Shown in pieces: positions 1-10,375 of a DNA stretch of 64,000 nt (position 1 is its first letter; each line of letters starts with the position of its first letter). Source of the DNA: JAWKWA01 sp041397765 (GTDB lineage Bacteria; Pseudomonadota; Alphaproteobacteria; Rhizobiales; Hyphomicrobiaceae); the NCBI GenBank assembly GCA_041397765.1, contig JAWKWA010000005.1, positions 124,001-188,000 on the forward strand, in the 5' to 3' direction. Made by a program: the position numbers and the translations under genes. A model generated the notes under the pieces. That model saw nothing but the letters and a program-made list of their open reading frames with translations, was not told the DNA's origin and made no database searches.

Positions 1-775
1 CCTCGATGTCGGCATAGAACATCGTCGCCGAGAAGGCGCCGTCGATCATGTAGGATTCGAGCTTCGTCATGTTGACGCCGTTGGTGGCGAAGCCCCCGAG
101 CGCCTTGTAGAGCGCCGCCGGCACGTTGCGCACCTGGAAGACGAAGGAAGTGACGATGGCCCCGTCCTCGGGCTCGGCGTCGTCGGGCTCGGCAGCCAGG
201 ATGACGAAGCGGGTCGTGTTGTGCTCGGCATCCTCGACATTCTCGGCGAGGATCTGAAGGTCGTAGATTTCCGCGGCAAGGCGCGTGGCGAGCGCGGCCT
301 TGCTCGGATCGCCCCATTCCGACACCTCGCGCGCCGCCCCCGCCGTGTCGCCCGCGACATGGGCCGCGAGGCCGTGCTGGCGGATGATGCGCCGGCACTG
401 CCCGAGCGCATGCACATGGCTGTAGACGTCGCGAACGCCGTCGAGCCGGGCGCCCTTGGGGGCCATGAGCTGGAAGTGGATCGGCATGAAGTGCTCGCCG
501 ACGATGTAGAGCCCCGACGACGGCAGCAGGTGGTGCACGTCGGCGACCCGGCCCGCCAGCGAGTTCTCGATCGGGATCATGGCATGGAGCGCCTCGCCGG
601 ATTTGACGAGCTGCAGCGCCTCCTCGAATGTCGCCGAGGGCACCGGCTCGAGGTTCGGATAGGTATCGCGGGCGGCGATATGGGAGTTGGCACCGGGCTC
701 GCCCTGATAGGCGATGCGGCCCTTGGACCCGGCCATCGCAACGGGCGCGGAGGAACGTGCTTTCCGGTTTGGCAT
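1..775 (-). CDS. pheA: Prephenate dehydratase, 3' end cut by the window edge
   Basis: Prephenate dehydratase converts prephenate to phenylpyruvate in cytoplasmic phenylalanine synthesis. Reading the minus strand from an ATG at 775 (second in-frame ATG at 736) gives an open frame to the window edge, about 258 codons. The catalytic domain begins with GRIAYQGEPGANSH and carries IPIENSLAGRV. The conserved threonine motif reads NTTRFVIL. An ACT domain follows (SFVFQVRNVPAALYKALGGF) with the ESYMIDG segment that binds phenylalanine in relatives. The 13 residues between the two ATGs are basic and poorly conserved, so 736 may be the true start. An 81-bp gap containing a GC-rich hairpin (795-821) separates it from kdsB, so the two may be co-transcribed. 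The C-terminus is not visible. Confidence 0.93.
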   Translation of the reverse strand, partial: MPNRKARSSAPVAMAGSKGRIAYQGEPGANSHIAARDTYPNLEPVPSATFEEALQLVKSGEALHAMIPIENSLAGRVADVHHLLPSSGLYIVGEHFMPIHFQLMAPKGARLDGVRDVYSHVHALGQCRRIIRQHGLAAHVAGDTAGAAREVSEWGDPSKAALATRLAAEIYDLQILAENVEDAEHNTTRFVILAAEPDDAEPEDGAIVTSFVFQVRNVPAALYKALGGFATNGVNMTKLESYMIDGAFSATMFYADIE

Positions 776-856
776 GCCGAGGCCTTCTGGGGGCGGGACC
801 GGGCCCGCCGGGCGGGGTCCCATGGAGAGCGCGCGGGGGATGGGCGCGAAATGGGG

Positions 857-1609
857 CTACGCGCCGAGCATCTGGCGCGCGCGCTCGAGATCGGCTGGAG
901 TATCGACACCGAGCGGAACAGTGTCAACGAGCACGACGTCGATGCGCATGCCGTTCTCCAGCGCCCGCAGTTGCTCGAGCTTCTCGCGCTTCTCGAGCGG
1001 GGAGGGCGGCAGCGCCACGAACCGCTCGAGCGCCGAGCGGCGATAGGCATAGATGCCGATATGGTGGAACAGCTTGCCATCGCCCGAGGGCGCGCTCGCG
1101 CGGGTGAAATAGAGGGCCCGCAGCCGCTCGCCCGCCACCACCTCCTCGAGGCTGCCGCTCGGCCGCGCGAGCGGCGTGCCGACCACCTTGACGACGTTGG
1201 GCAGCGACCGTTCCTCCGCGACCTGGATCTCCGCGGCGAGCGTGACGATGTCGGGGCCCTTCTGGGCGAGCGGCGCGATCACCTGTCTGACGAGCCGCGG
1301 CTCGAGCGTCGGCAGATCGCCCTGCAGGTTGACGATCACATCGAAGTCGCCTTCGGGATCGAGCGTCGCCACCGCCTCGTAGATGCGATCCGAGCCCGAG
1401 GGATGGTCGGCCCGCGTCATCACCGCTTCGCCGCCGGCCCGCCGGACGGCCTCGAGGATCGCCGTATCGTCGGTCGCGACCACCACGCGCCCGATCTCGG
1501 CCTCCATGGCGCGGCGCCAGACATGGACGATCATCGGCTCTCCGGCGATGTCGGCGAGCGGCTTGCCGGGTAGCCGGGTTGCGGCGAGGCGGGCCGGGAT
1601 CAGGATCAT
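857..1609 (-). CDS. kdsB: 3-deoxy-manno-octulosonate cytidylyltransferase (CMP-Kdo synthetase)
   Basis: The enzyme activates Kdo with CTP to CMP-Kdo, the sugar donor used by WaaA (also in this window) for lipid A-core assembly. The 250-residue protein has the normal family length. It opens with the nucleotide-binding PARLAATRLPGKPL motif (residues 5-18) and has NLQGDLP and SGSDRIYEA. The frame stays open 57 codons upstream, but the ATG at 1609 places the start directly before the conserved ILIPAR strand. A GC-rich interrupted hairpin (795-821, arms GGGACC/GGTCCC) lies downstream, without a T-run. The gene order pheA-kdsB-cycM is typical of Rhizobiales. Confidence 0.95.
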   Translation of the reverse strand: MILIPARLAATRLPGKPLADIAGEPMIVHVWRRAMEAEIGRVVVATDDTAILEAVRRAGGEAVMTRADHPSGSDRIYEAVATLDPEGDFDVIVNLQGDLPTLEPRLVRQVIAPLAQKGPDIVTLAAEIQVAEERSLPNVVKVVGTPLARPSGSLEEVVAGERLRALYFTRASAPSGDGKLFHHIGIYAYRRSALERFVALPPSPLEKREKLEQLRALENGMRIDVVLVDTVPLGVDTPADLERARQMLGA

Positions 1610-1794
1610 GGCGGTCGGCAAGGCTGGCCTCCTGGGTGCAACGGGTCGCAGGTGGAAAGCTGGTACCGGCCCGCCGGCGGGGTTGCAAGCGGGCCGGGAA
1701 TACCTATAGTGTCGCGCGCTTCCCGAGGGGATTCTCCCACATTCCGGCCGCCTGTTGCCGGCCTCCACCGTCGACCGCACGGATCTCTCACGCC

Positions 1795-2343
1795 ATGGAC
1801 TCTTTCGCGTTCAACAAATGGGCGGGCGCTGCTCTGGCGGCCCTCCTGGTCATTTTCGGCTCGCGCGTCGCGGTTCAGGAGGCCTTGCATCGCGAGGCGC
1901 CCGAGAAGCCGGGCTTCGAGGTCGCGGTTCCCGAGGAGACGGCCGCTGCCGATGCCACCGGCGGCGCCGCCGCCGAAGAGCCGGCCGATCCCCCGGTCGC
2001 AACGCTGATGGCGTCCGCCAATGCCGATGCCGGCCAGAAGCTGACCAAGCCCTGCCTTGCCTGCCATACCTTCGAGAAGGGCGGCGCCAACAAGGTCGGC
2101 CCCAATCTCTATGGCGTCCTGACGCGCCCGGTCGGCGGCCACGAGGGCTTCGCCTACTCCCCGGCCATGAAGGAGCACGGCGGCACCTGGAGCTACGACG
2201 AGCTCTATCATTTCCTGAAGAGCCCCAAGGGCTTCATCGCCGGCACCAAGATGGCCTATGCGGGCATCAAGAAGCCCGAGGACCGCGCCAACGTCATCGC
2301 CTATCTGCGCAGTCTGGCGGACAGCCCGGCGCCATTGCCCTGA
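1795..2343 (+). CDS. cycM: Membrane-anchored cytochrome c, CycM type
   Basis: This is a class I c-type cytochrome held in the inner membrane by an uncleaved N-terminal anchor; in rhizobia CycM passes electrons to the aa3-type terminal oxidase. The 182-residue protein has one hydrophobic segment (about 10-22), an acidic, Ala/Pro-rich linker (about 35-70), and a haem domain with CLACH at 87-91 and the distal methionine in TKMAYAG (M153). The start ATG at 1795 follows the pattern MDSFxxNK seen at the N-terminus of CycM. It is divergent from kdsB with 185 bp between them, which should hold promoters for both. Confidence 0.92.
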   Translation: MDSFAFNKWAGAALAALLVIFGSRVAVQEALHREAPEKPGFEVAVPEETAAADATGGAAAEEPADPPVATLMASANADAGQKLTKPCLACHTFEKGGANKVGPNLYGVLTRPVGGHEGFAYSPAMKEHGGTWSYDELYHFLKSPKGFIAGTKMAYAGIKKPEDRANVIAYLRSLADSPAPLP

Positions 2344-2610
2344 GCCGCGCGCCATCCACGGAAATCGAACCTGCCAGGGACCGCGTCGCCATCACGTCGG
2401 CGCGGTCCTTAGTTTATGCTCGATCCTGACCGATAATTAACTTGGTCGGACCGCTGCGTGGCTTCATGCTTTCGGGCGGTCGGGCAGCCTGCGCGCGCGG
2501 CTGCCGCCGACGAGAGGCCCGAACGACCGGCGCACCGCTCGACGCCGGGGCGAGGCCCGCTCGCAGATGTTTGGGTGCGGGTCGAGGACGTGGCGAGGAG
2601 ACAGACGAGA

Positions 2611-4482
2611 ATGCTTGAGACCCCCCGCCTGCCCGGCCCGCGGATCGCATGGCTTTCGATCCTGCTTCTCGCCCTCATGGCCCTGCCGGGCGTATACGCC
2701 GCGCGCGCCGACGAGCGCGTCTGGCACCACGCCATGTCTCTCGTCGATGCGCCTGAATATCCGGCCGATTTCACCCATTTCAAATGGGCCAATCCCGATG
2801 CGCCGAAAGGCGGCTCGGTCCGCCTCAGCGCCATCGGCTCGTTCGACACGCTGAACCCCTATCCGGTGGCGGCCAATGTGCCCGCCGGGATCGGCCTCGT
2901 GACCGACACACTGATGGTCTCGAGCCCGGACGAGGCCTCGGTCGAATATGGCCTCATCGCCGAGGCCGTCTCCTACCCGGACGACTATTCCTCCGTGACT
3001 TTCCGCCTCCGCAAGGAGGCGCGCTTTTCGGACGGCTCGCCCGTCACGCCCGAGGACGTGATCTTCTCCTTCGAGATGCAGAAGGAGATCAATCCGCAGA
3101 TCGCCTACTACTACCAGAACGTCGTCAAGGCCGAGAAGACCGCCGACAACGAGGTGACTTTCACCTTCGACGTCAAGGGCAACCGCGAGCTGCCGCACAT
3201 CATGGGCCAGCTCGACGTACTCTCGAAGGCCTATTGGACGGCCGAGGGCCGCGACCTTTCCCGCTCGACGCTGACGCCCTTCGTCGGATCGGGCGGCTAC
3301 CGGGTCAAGTCGCTCGATGCCGGACGCGCGATCGTCTATGAGCGCATCAAGGACTATTGGGCCAAGGATCTGCCCGTCATGAAGGGGCTGTGGAACCTCG
3401 ACGAGATCCGCTACGACTATTTCCGCGATCCCTCGATCGCCTTCGAGGCCTTCAAGGCCGGCGACATCGATGAATACACCGAGGCGAGCTCGAAGAACTG
3501 GGCGACCGCCTACGATTTCCCGGCGCTGCAGAAGGGCCTCGTCGTCAAGCGCACCGTCGAGCTTGAGACGCCCGAGGGCATGCAGGCCTTCGTGCTCAAC
3601 CTGCGCCATCAGAAATTCGCCGATGCCCGCGTGCGCGAGGCCTTCAACCTCGTCTTCGACTTCGAATGGGCGAATGCCAACCTGTTCTATGGCCAGTACA
3701 CGCGCACCTCGAGCTTCTTCCAGAACTCCGATCTCGCCTCGAGCGGCCTGCCCGAGGGGCGCGAGCTCGAGATACTGCAGGGCTTGAAGGACGAGGTGCC
3801 GCCCGAGGTCTTCACCACGCCCTATGCCAATCCGGTCAACGCGACACCCGCCGATTTCCGCAAGAACCTGCGCGAGGCGGCGCGCCTCATGAAGGCGGCG
3901 GGATTCTCGGTGAAGGGTGGCGTGCTCGTCGACGACAAGACCGGCCAGCCCTTCGCCGTGGAGTTCCTGCTCCCTTCCGGCTCGTCCTTCGAGCGCATCG
4001 TGCTGCCCTACATCCAGAATCTCAACCGGCTCGGCATCAAGGCGAGCGTGCGCGAGGTCGACGATTCGCAGTACGAGAAGCGCGTCAACGACTTCGACTA
4101 CGACATCATCGTCTTCACCTTCTCCCAGTCGGAATCGCCCGGCAACGAGCAGCGCTATTTCTGGGGCAGCGCCGCAGCCGACCGGAAAGGCAGCCGGAAT
4201 TTCATCGGTATCAAGAACCCGGCCGTCGACAAGCTGATCGACATGATCATCTTCGCCAAGGACCGTGACGAGCTCGTCGCCGCCACCCGCGCCCTCGACC
4301 GTGTGCTGCTGTGGAACCACTATGTGGTGCCGCAGTGGTACTTCGCCGGCGACCGTATCGCCTATTGGGACAAGTACCGCCGGGTCGAGCCGGGCCCCCG
4401 CCGCGCCAGCGCCTTCCCGATGGTGTGGTGGCAGGACGAAGCGGCGGCGAAGCGTATCGCTTCGGGAAAGGCGCCCGAGTGA
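2611..4482 (+). CDS. yejA: Oligopeptide ABC transporter substrate-binding protein, YejA type (first copy)
   Basis: This periplasmic family 5 solute-binding protein would capture oligopeptides, possibly peptide antibiotics of the microcin C class, for the YejBEF permease. The product is 623 residues. The start at 2611 follows a GAGGAG ribosome-binding site and gives a signal peptide (hydrophobic run about 15-30, cleavage likely after YAARA). The domain begins near HAMSLVDAPEYPADFTHF and includes the family sequence RLRKEARFSDGSPVTPEDV. It is followed by a second homologous binding protein whose GTG start overlaps its stop codon by four bases, so translation is coupled. S. meliloti also carries tandem yejA1-yejA2 genes. 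Confidence 0.92.
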   Translation: MLETPRLPGPRIAWLSILLLALMALPGVYAARADERVWHHAMSLVDAPEYPADFTHFKWANPDAPKGGSVRLSAIGSFDTLNPYPVAANVPAGIGLVTDTLMVSSPDEASVEYGLIAEAVSYPDDYSSVTFRLRKEARFSDGSPVTPEDVIFSFEMQKEINPQIAYYYQNVVKAEKTADNEVTFTFDVKGNRELPHIMGQLDVLSKAYWTAEGRDLSRSTLTPFVGSGGYRVKSLDAGRAIVYERIKDYWAKDLPVMKGLWNLDEIRYDYFRDPSIAFEAFKAGDIDEYTEASSKNWATAYDFPALQKGLVVKRTVELETPEGMQAFVLNLRHQKFADARVREAFNLVFDFEWANANLFYGQYTRTSSFFQNSDLASSGLPEGRELEILQGLKDEVPPEVFTTPYANPVNATPADFRKNLREAARLMKAAGFSVKGGVLVDDKTGQPFAVEFLLPSGSSFERIVLPYIQNLNRLGIKASVREVDDSQYEKRVNDFDYDIIVFTFSQSESPGNEQRYFWGSAAADRKGSRNFIGIKNPAVDKLIDMIIFAKDRDELVAATRALDRVLLWNHYVVPQWYFAGDRIAYWDKYRRVEPGPRRASAFPMVWWQDEAAAKRIASGKAPE

Positions 4483-6314
4483 GCGCGAAAGCGACAATCG
4501 CGGCGCTCCTTGCCGTATTCGCCGGTATCGCCGGTCAGCCCGCTCTCGCCACGGCAGACGAGCGCCATGGCCTGTCCGCCTTCGGCGACCTCAAATATCC
4601 GGTCGACTTCGCCCATTTCGGCTACGTCAATCCGCAAGCGCCCAAAGGCGGCCTGATGGTGACGATGGGGACCTCCGGCGTTCTCACCTTCAACAGCCTC
4701 AACCCCTTCATCGCCAAGGGCGACGCCGCCGCCGGTAGCGAAGAGCTCCTGTTCGATTCGCTGATGGTGCGCGCGTTCGACGAGCCCGACGCCGTCTATG
4801 GCCTTCTCGCCCGCTCGGTCGAGATCTCCGACGACGGCCGCGCCGTCACCTTTCACCTGCGCAGCGAGGCGCGCTTCGCCGATCAGACACCCGTCACCGC
4901 CGACGATGTGTGCTTCTCGTTCGAGGCGCTGAAGGCCGATGGTCTGCCGCGCATCCAGGGCGAGCTGCAGGACGTTACCGCCTGCGAGATCGCCGATCCC
5001 TCGACCGTCACCTACCGCTTCAAGGGCGACCTCGTGCGCGACCTGCCGCAGCGCGTCGCGCTTCTGCCGGTTCTCTCCAGAGCCTATTACGCGACGCGCA
5101 AGTTCGGCGATTCGTCGCTCGAGCCGCCGCTCTCCTCCGGCCCCTATGCCGTCGGCAAGGTCAGCCCCGGCACCAGCATCAGCTATCTGCGCCGGGCCGA
5201 CTACTGGGCGAAGGATCTGCCGGTCAATGTCGGGCGCTACAACTTCGACGAGATCCGCTTCGAGTATTACCGCGACCGCACCGTCGGCCTGCAGGCGCTG
5301 ACCGCCGGCGCGCTCGACCTGCGCGAGGAATTCTCCTCGCGCGACTGGGCGACCGGCTACGACGTGCCGGCGGTGAAGGACGGCCGCATCGTCCGCGACG
5401 TGACGCCGGACCGCTCGCCCTCGGGCACGCAGGGTTTCTTCTTCAATACGCGCCGCGCGCGCTTCAAGGACCCCCGCGTGCGCGAGGCGCTCGATCTCGC
5501 CTTCGATTTCGAGTGGACCAACAAGGTGCTGTTCTATGGCGCCTACAAGCGAACGGTGAGCTATTTCGAGGGCTCGCCGATGAAGGCCGAGGGGCTGCCG
5601 ACGCCCGGCGAACTCGCCCTGCTCGAGCCCTATCGCGACCGTCTCGCGCCGGACGTGTTTGGCGAGGCCTATCTTCCCCCCGTCACCGACGGCTCGGGCC
5701 AGAACCGCGCCAATCTGCGGCGTGCCGGCCGGCTCCTGAAGGAGGCGGGTTATGTCGTCAAGGACGGCAGGCTCGTCGATGGCGCGAGCGGCGAGCCCTT
5801 CACGCTCGAGTTCCTGCTCGACGAGCCGAGCTTCGAGCGGATCGTTCTGCCCTACATCAAGAGCCTTCAGGTGCTCGGCATCGATGCGGTGATCCGCACC
5901 GTCGATTCCTCCCAGTACCAGCAGCGCCTGAAGAGCTTCGACTTCGACGTGCTGGTGCAACGCTATGTCATGAGCCTGACGCCGGGACCCGAGCTGCGCT
6001 CCTTCTTCGGCTCCAGGGCGGCCCGCGATTTTGCCAGCTACAACCTCGCCGGCATCGAGGATCCCGTCGTCGATGCGCTGATCGAGCAGGTGGTCGGGGC
6101 CGGGTCCCGCGATGCGCTGGTCGATGCGGCCCGCGCGCTCGACCGCGTGCTGAGAGCCGGGCACTACTGGGTGCCGCAGTGGTATCTCGACGCCCACCGC
6201 CTCGCCTGGTGGGACCGCTTCGGCCGCCCCGAGATCGCGCCGCCCTATGATCGCGGCATTCTCGACACCTGGTGGTACGACACCGGGAAGGCGGCGAAGC
6301 TGCCGCGCAACTGA
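4479..6314 (+). CDS. yejA: Oligopeptide ABC transporter substrate-binding protein, YejA type (second copy)
   Basis: A second periplasmic family 5 binding protein of 611 residues, paralogous to the preceding gene along its whole length (shared DFAHFGYVNPQAPKGG block, SFERIVLPYI, YYRD and PQWY segments). The start is a GTG at 4479 sharing bases with the upstream TGA; it gives a signal peptide ending near ALATADE. An upstream ATG would place the start deep inside yejA1 and is unlikely. Divergence from copy one in the central lobe suggests a different peptide preference. It is co-transcribed with yejB, 51 bp downstream. Confidence 0.92.
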   Translation: MSAKATIAALLAVFAGIAGQPALATADERHGLSAFGDLKYPVDFAHFGYVNPQAPKGGLMVTMGTSGVLTFNSLNPFIAKGDAAAGSEELLFDSLMVRAFDEPDAVYGLLARSVEISDDGRAVTFHLRSEARFADQTPVTADDVCFSFEALKADGLPRIQGELQDVTACEIADPSTVTYRFKGDLVRDLPQRVALLPVLSRAYYATRKFGDSSLEPPLSSGPYAVGKVSPGTSISYLRRADYWAKDLPVNVGRYNFDEIRFEYYRDRTVGLQALTAGALDLREEFSSRDWATGYDVPAVKDGRIVRDVTPDRSPSGTQGFFFNTRRARFKDPRVREALDLAFDFEWTNKVLFYGAYKRTVSYFEGSPMKAEGLPTPGELALLEPYRDRLAPDVFGEAYLPPVTDGSGQNRANLRRAGRLLKEAGYVVKDGRLVDGASGEPFTLEFLLDEPSFERIVLPYIKSLQVLGIDAVIRTVDSSQYQQRLKSFDFDVLVQRYVMSLTPGPELRSFFGSRAARDFASYNLAGIEDPVVDALIEQVVGAGSRDALVDAARALDRVLRAGHYWVPQWYLDAHRLAWWDRFGRPEIAPPYDRGILDTWWYDTGKAAKLPRN

Positions 6315-6365
6315 CACGAGGCCGGCGCACCGTCCCCCGGGTGCCCGGCCGACAGGGCTCTGAAG

Positions 6366-7481
6366 ATGGCCAACTACCTGCTGAAACGTTTCCTGCTGAT
6401 CTTTCCGACGCTGTTCGGCATCATGCTGATCAGCTTCACGATCATCCAGTTCGCGCCGGGTGGTCCGGTCGAGCAGATGATCGCGCGCATGACCGGCACC
6501 GCGACGTCCGCGACCGCGCGCATCAGCGGCGGCCAGGGCGATTTCGGTGGCGCCGGCGGCGGCCAGGTCTCATCGGGCGGCGAACTGTCCTCGACCTCGA
6601 AATACCGCGGCGCCCAGGGCCTCGATCCCGAGATCATCAAGAAGCTGGAGCGCCAGTTCGGCTTCGACAAGCCGGCCTACCAGCGTTTCGGCATGATGGT
6701 GTGGAACTATCTGAGCTTCGACTTCGGCCGCAGCTATTTTCGCGACATCAGCGTGCTACGGCTCATCAAGGAGAAGCTGCCGGTCTCGATCTCGCTCGGT
6801 CTGTGGCTGACGCTCGTCACCTATCTGATCTCGATCCCGCTCGGCATCAGGAAGGCCGTCGCCGACGGCTCGGACTTCGACATCTGGACGAGCGGCGTCC
6901 TCGTCATCGGCTACGCCATTCCCGGCTTCCTGCTCGGCATCGGCCTCATCGTGCTGCTGGCCGGCGGCTCCTATGCGCAGATCTTCCCCTTGCGCGGCCT
7001 CGTTTCGGACAACTGGCACGAGCTGTCGCTGATCGGCAAGATCGGCGACTATCTCTGGCACATGACGCTGCCGGTGATCGCGCTCGGCGTCGGCGCCTTC
7101 ACCACCCAGACCTTCCTCGTCAAGAACTCCTTCCTCGACGAGATCAAAAAGCAGTATGTCGTGACCGCGCGGGCCAAGGGCCTCACCGAGCACCGCATCC
7201 TCTACGGCCACGTCTTCCGCAACGCGCTGCTCATCGTCATCGCCGGCTTTCCCGGTGCCTTTCTTGGCGCGTTCTTCACCGGCTCGCTGCTCATCGAGCA
7301 GATCTTCTCGCTCGACGGGCTCGGCCTGCTCGGATTCGAATCGGTCATCAACCGCGATTATCCGGTGGTGTTCGCCACTCTCTACATCTTCTCGCTGATG
7401 GGCCTCGTCACGCAGATCCTTTCCGACTTCCTCTACACCGTCATCGATCCGCGGATCGATTTCGACAGCCGGGAGGTCTGA
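6366..7481 (+). CDS. yejB: Peptide ABC transporter permease YejB
   Basis: An inner-membrane permease of 371 residues, one half of the translocation pore for the Yej importer. The N-terminus (MANYLLKRFLLIFPTLFGIM) is the usual first membrane helix of this permease family. A Gly-rich hydrophilic loop around residues 40-80 precedes helices 2-6, and the EAA-type cytoplasmic loop appears as ARAKGLTEHRILYGHVFRNAL. The following yejE gene starts three bases after the stop codon. Family-typical length and intact motifs; no sign of damage. Confidence 0.95.
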   Translation: MANYLLKRFLLIFPTLFGIMLISFTIIQFAPGGPVEQMIARMTGTATSATARISGGQGDFGGAGGGQVSSGGELSSTSKYRGAQGLDPEIIKKLERQFGFDKPAYQRFGMMVWNYLSFDFGRSYFRDISVLRLIKEKLPVSISLGLWLTLVTYLISIPLGIRKAVADGSDFDIWTSGVLVIGYAIPGFLLGIGLIVLLAGGSYAQIFPLRGLVSDNWHELSLIGKIGDYLWHMTLPVIALGVGAFTTQTFLVKNSFLDEIKKQYVVTARAKGLTEHRILYGHVFRNALLIVIAGFPGAFLGAFFTGSLLIEQIFSLDGLGLLGFESVINRDYPVVFATLYIFSLMGLVTQILSDFLYTVIDPRIDFDSREV

Positions 7482-7484
7482 GCC

Positions 7485-8669
7485 ATGGATCAGATGACGA
7501 AGCGGCTGGGCAAGGCGAAGGACGAAGGTCGCGGCACGGGCAAGGATGGCTCGGCAAGGGCCGCCGCGCTCGGCATGGAGCGGGTGGCGGGGACCTGGCA
7601 GCGGCTCGGCGGCTGGCTCGGCGTCCTTGGCCGGCCATTCGCCGAGCTCTCCCCGCTCAATCGCCGCCGGTTCGCCAATTTCAAGGCCAATCGGCGCGGC
7701 TGGGTCAGCTTCTGGGTGTTCCTCGTCCTCTTCCTGACCTCGCTCTTTGCCGAGCTGATCGCCAACGACAAGCCGCTCCTTGTCTCCTATGACGGCGGCA
7801 TCTACATGCCGTTCGCCAAATTCTATCCCGAGACCGCCTTCGGCGGCGAACTCGAGACCGAGGCGGATTTCCGCGATCCCTATGTGCAGGACCTGATTTA
7901 CGAGAAGGGCGGCTGGATGCTCTGGCCGCTGATCCCCTACAGCTACGACACCGTCAATCTCAACCTTTCGACGCCCGCCCCCTCGCCGCCATCGTCAGAC
8001 AACTGGCTCGGCACCGACGATCAGGCGCGCGACGTGCTCGCCCGCGTCATCTACGGCTTCCGCCTGTCGGTGCTGTTCGGCCTCCTGCTCACCATCACCG
8101 CATCCTCGATCGGCATCGCCGCCGGCGCCGTCCAGGGCTATTTCGGCGGCTGGGTCGATCTCGTCTTCCAGCGCGTGATCGAGGTCTGGAGCTCGCTGCC
8201 GACGCTCTACATCCTCATCATCGTCGCCTCGATGCTGCCGCCCGGCTTCTGGATCCTGCTCGCCGTCATGCTGATGTTCTCCTGGACGGCGCTCGTCGGG
8301 CTCGTGCGTGCGGAGTTTCTGCGCGGTCGCAATTTCGAGTATGTGCGCGCCGCCCGTGCTCTCGGCCTCACCGACCGGCAGATCATGTTCAAGCACATCC
8401 TGCCGAACGCCATGGTCTCGACGCTGACCTTCCTGCCCTTCGTGCTTTCCGGCTCGATCACCGCGCTGACCTCGCTCGACTTCCTGGGGCTCGGTCTGCC
8501 GCCGGGATCGCCCTCGCTCGGCGAGCTCCTGGCGCAGGGCAAGGCCAATCTCCAGGCGCCCTGGCTCGGCATCACCGCCTTCGTCGTGCTGGCGACCATG
8601 CTGAGCCTGCTCGTCTTCGTCGGCGAGGCGGTGCGCGATGCGCTCGATCCGCGCAAGACGTTCAAATAG
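7485..8669 (+). CDS. yejE: Peptide ABC transporter permease YejE
   Basis: The second permease subunit of the Yej importer (394 residues). A hydrophilic, basic N-terminal tail of about 55 residues precedes the LSPLNRRRFANFKANRRGW segment that is conserved before the first membrane helix in YejE/DppC-type permeases. A long periplasmic segment lies between helices one and two. The EAA loop reads VRAARALGLTDRQIMFKHILPN. The tail is longer than in E. coli YejE; a downstream start would remove it, but the first ATG is placed directly after yejB, which favours it. Confidence 0.95.
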   Translation: MDQMTKRLGKAKDEGRGTGKDGSARAAALGMERVAGTWQRLGGWLGVLGRPFAELSPLNRRRFANFKANRRGWVSFWVFLVLFLTSLFAELIANDKPLLVSYDGGIYMPFAKFYPETAFGGELETEADFRDPYVQDLIYEKGGWMLWPLIPYSYDTVNLNLSTPAPSPPSSDNWLGTDDQARDVLARVIYGFRLSVLFGLLLTITASSIGIAAGAVQGYFGGWVDLVFQRVIEVWSSLPTLYILIIVASMLPPGFWILLAVMLMFSWTALVGLVRAEFLRGRNFEYVRAARALGLTDRQIMFKHILPNAMVSTLTFLPFVLSGSITALTSLDFLGLGLPPGSPSLGELLAQGKANLQAPWLGITAFVVLATMLSLLVFVGEAVRDALDPRKTFK

Positions 8670-8681
8670 GGACACGCGATC

Positions 8682-10310
<1,629 letters not shown>

Positions 10311-10375
10311 GGCTGACGGCGGTTGCGCGAGGTCGCCGGAGATGTCCTGAGCCCCGCGCGCCCGTCCGTCCCGTC

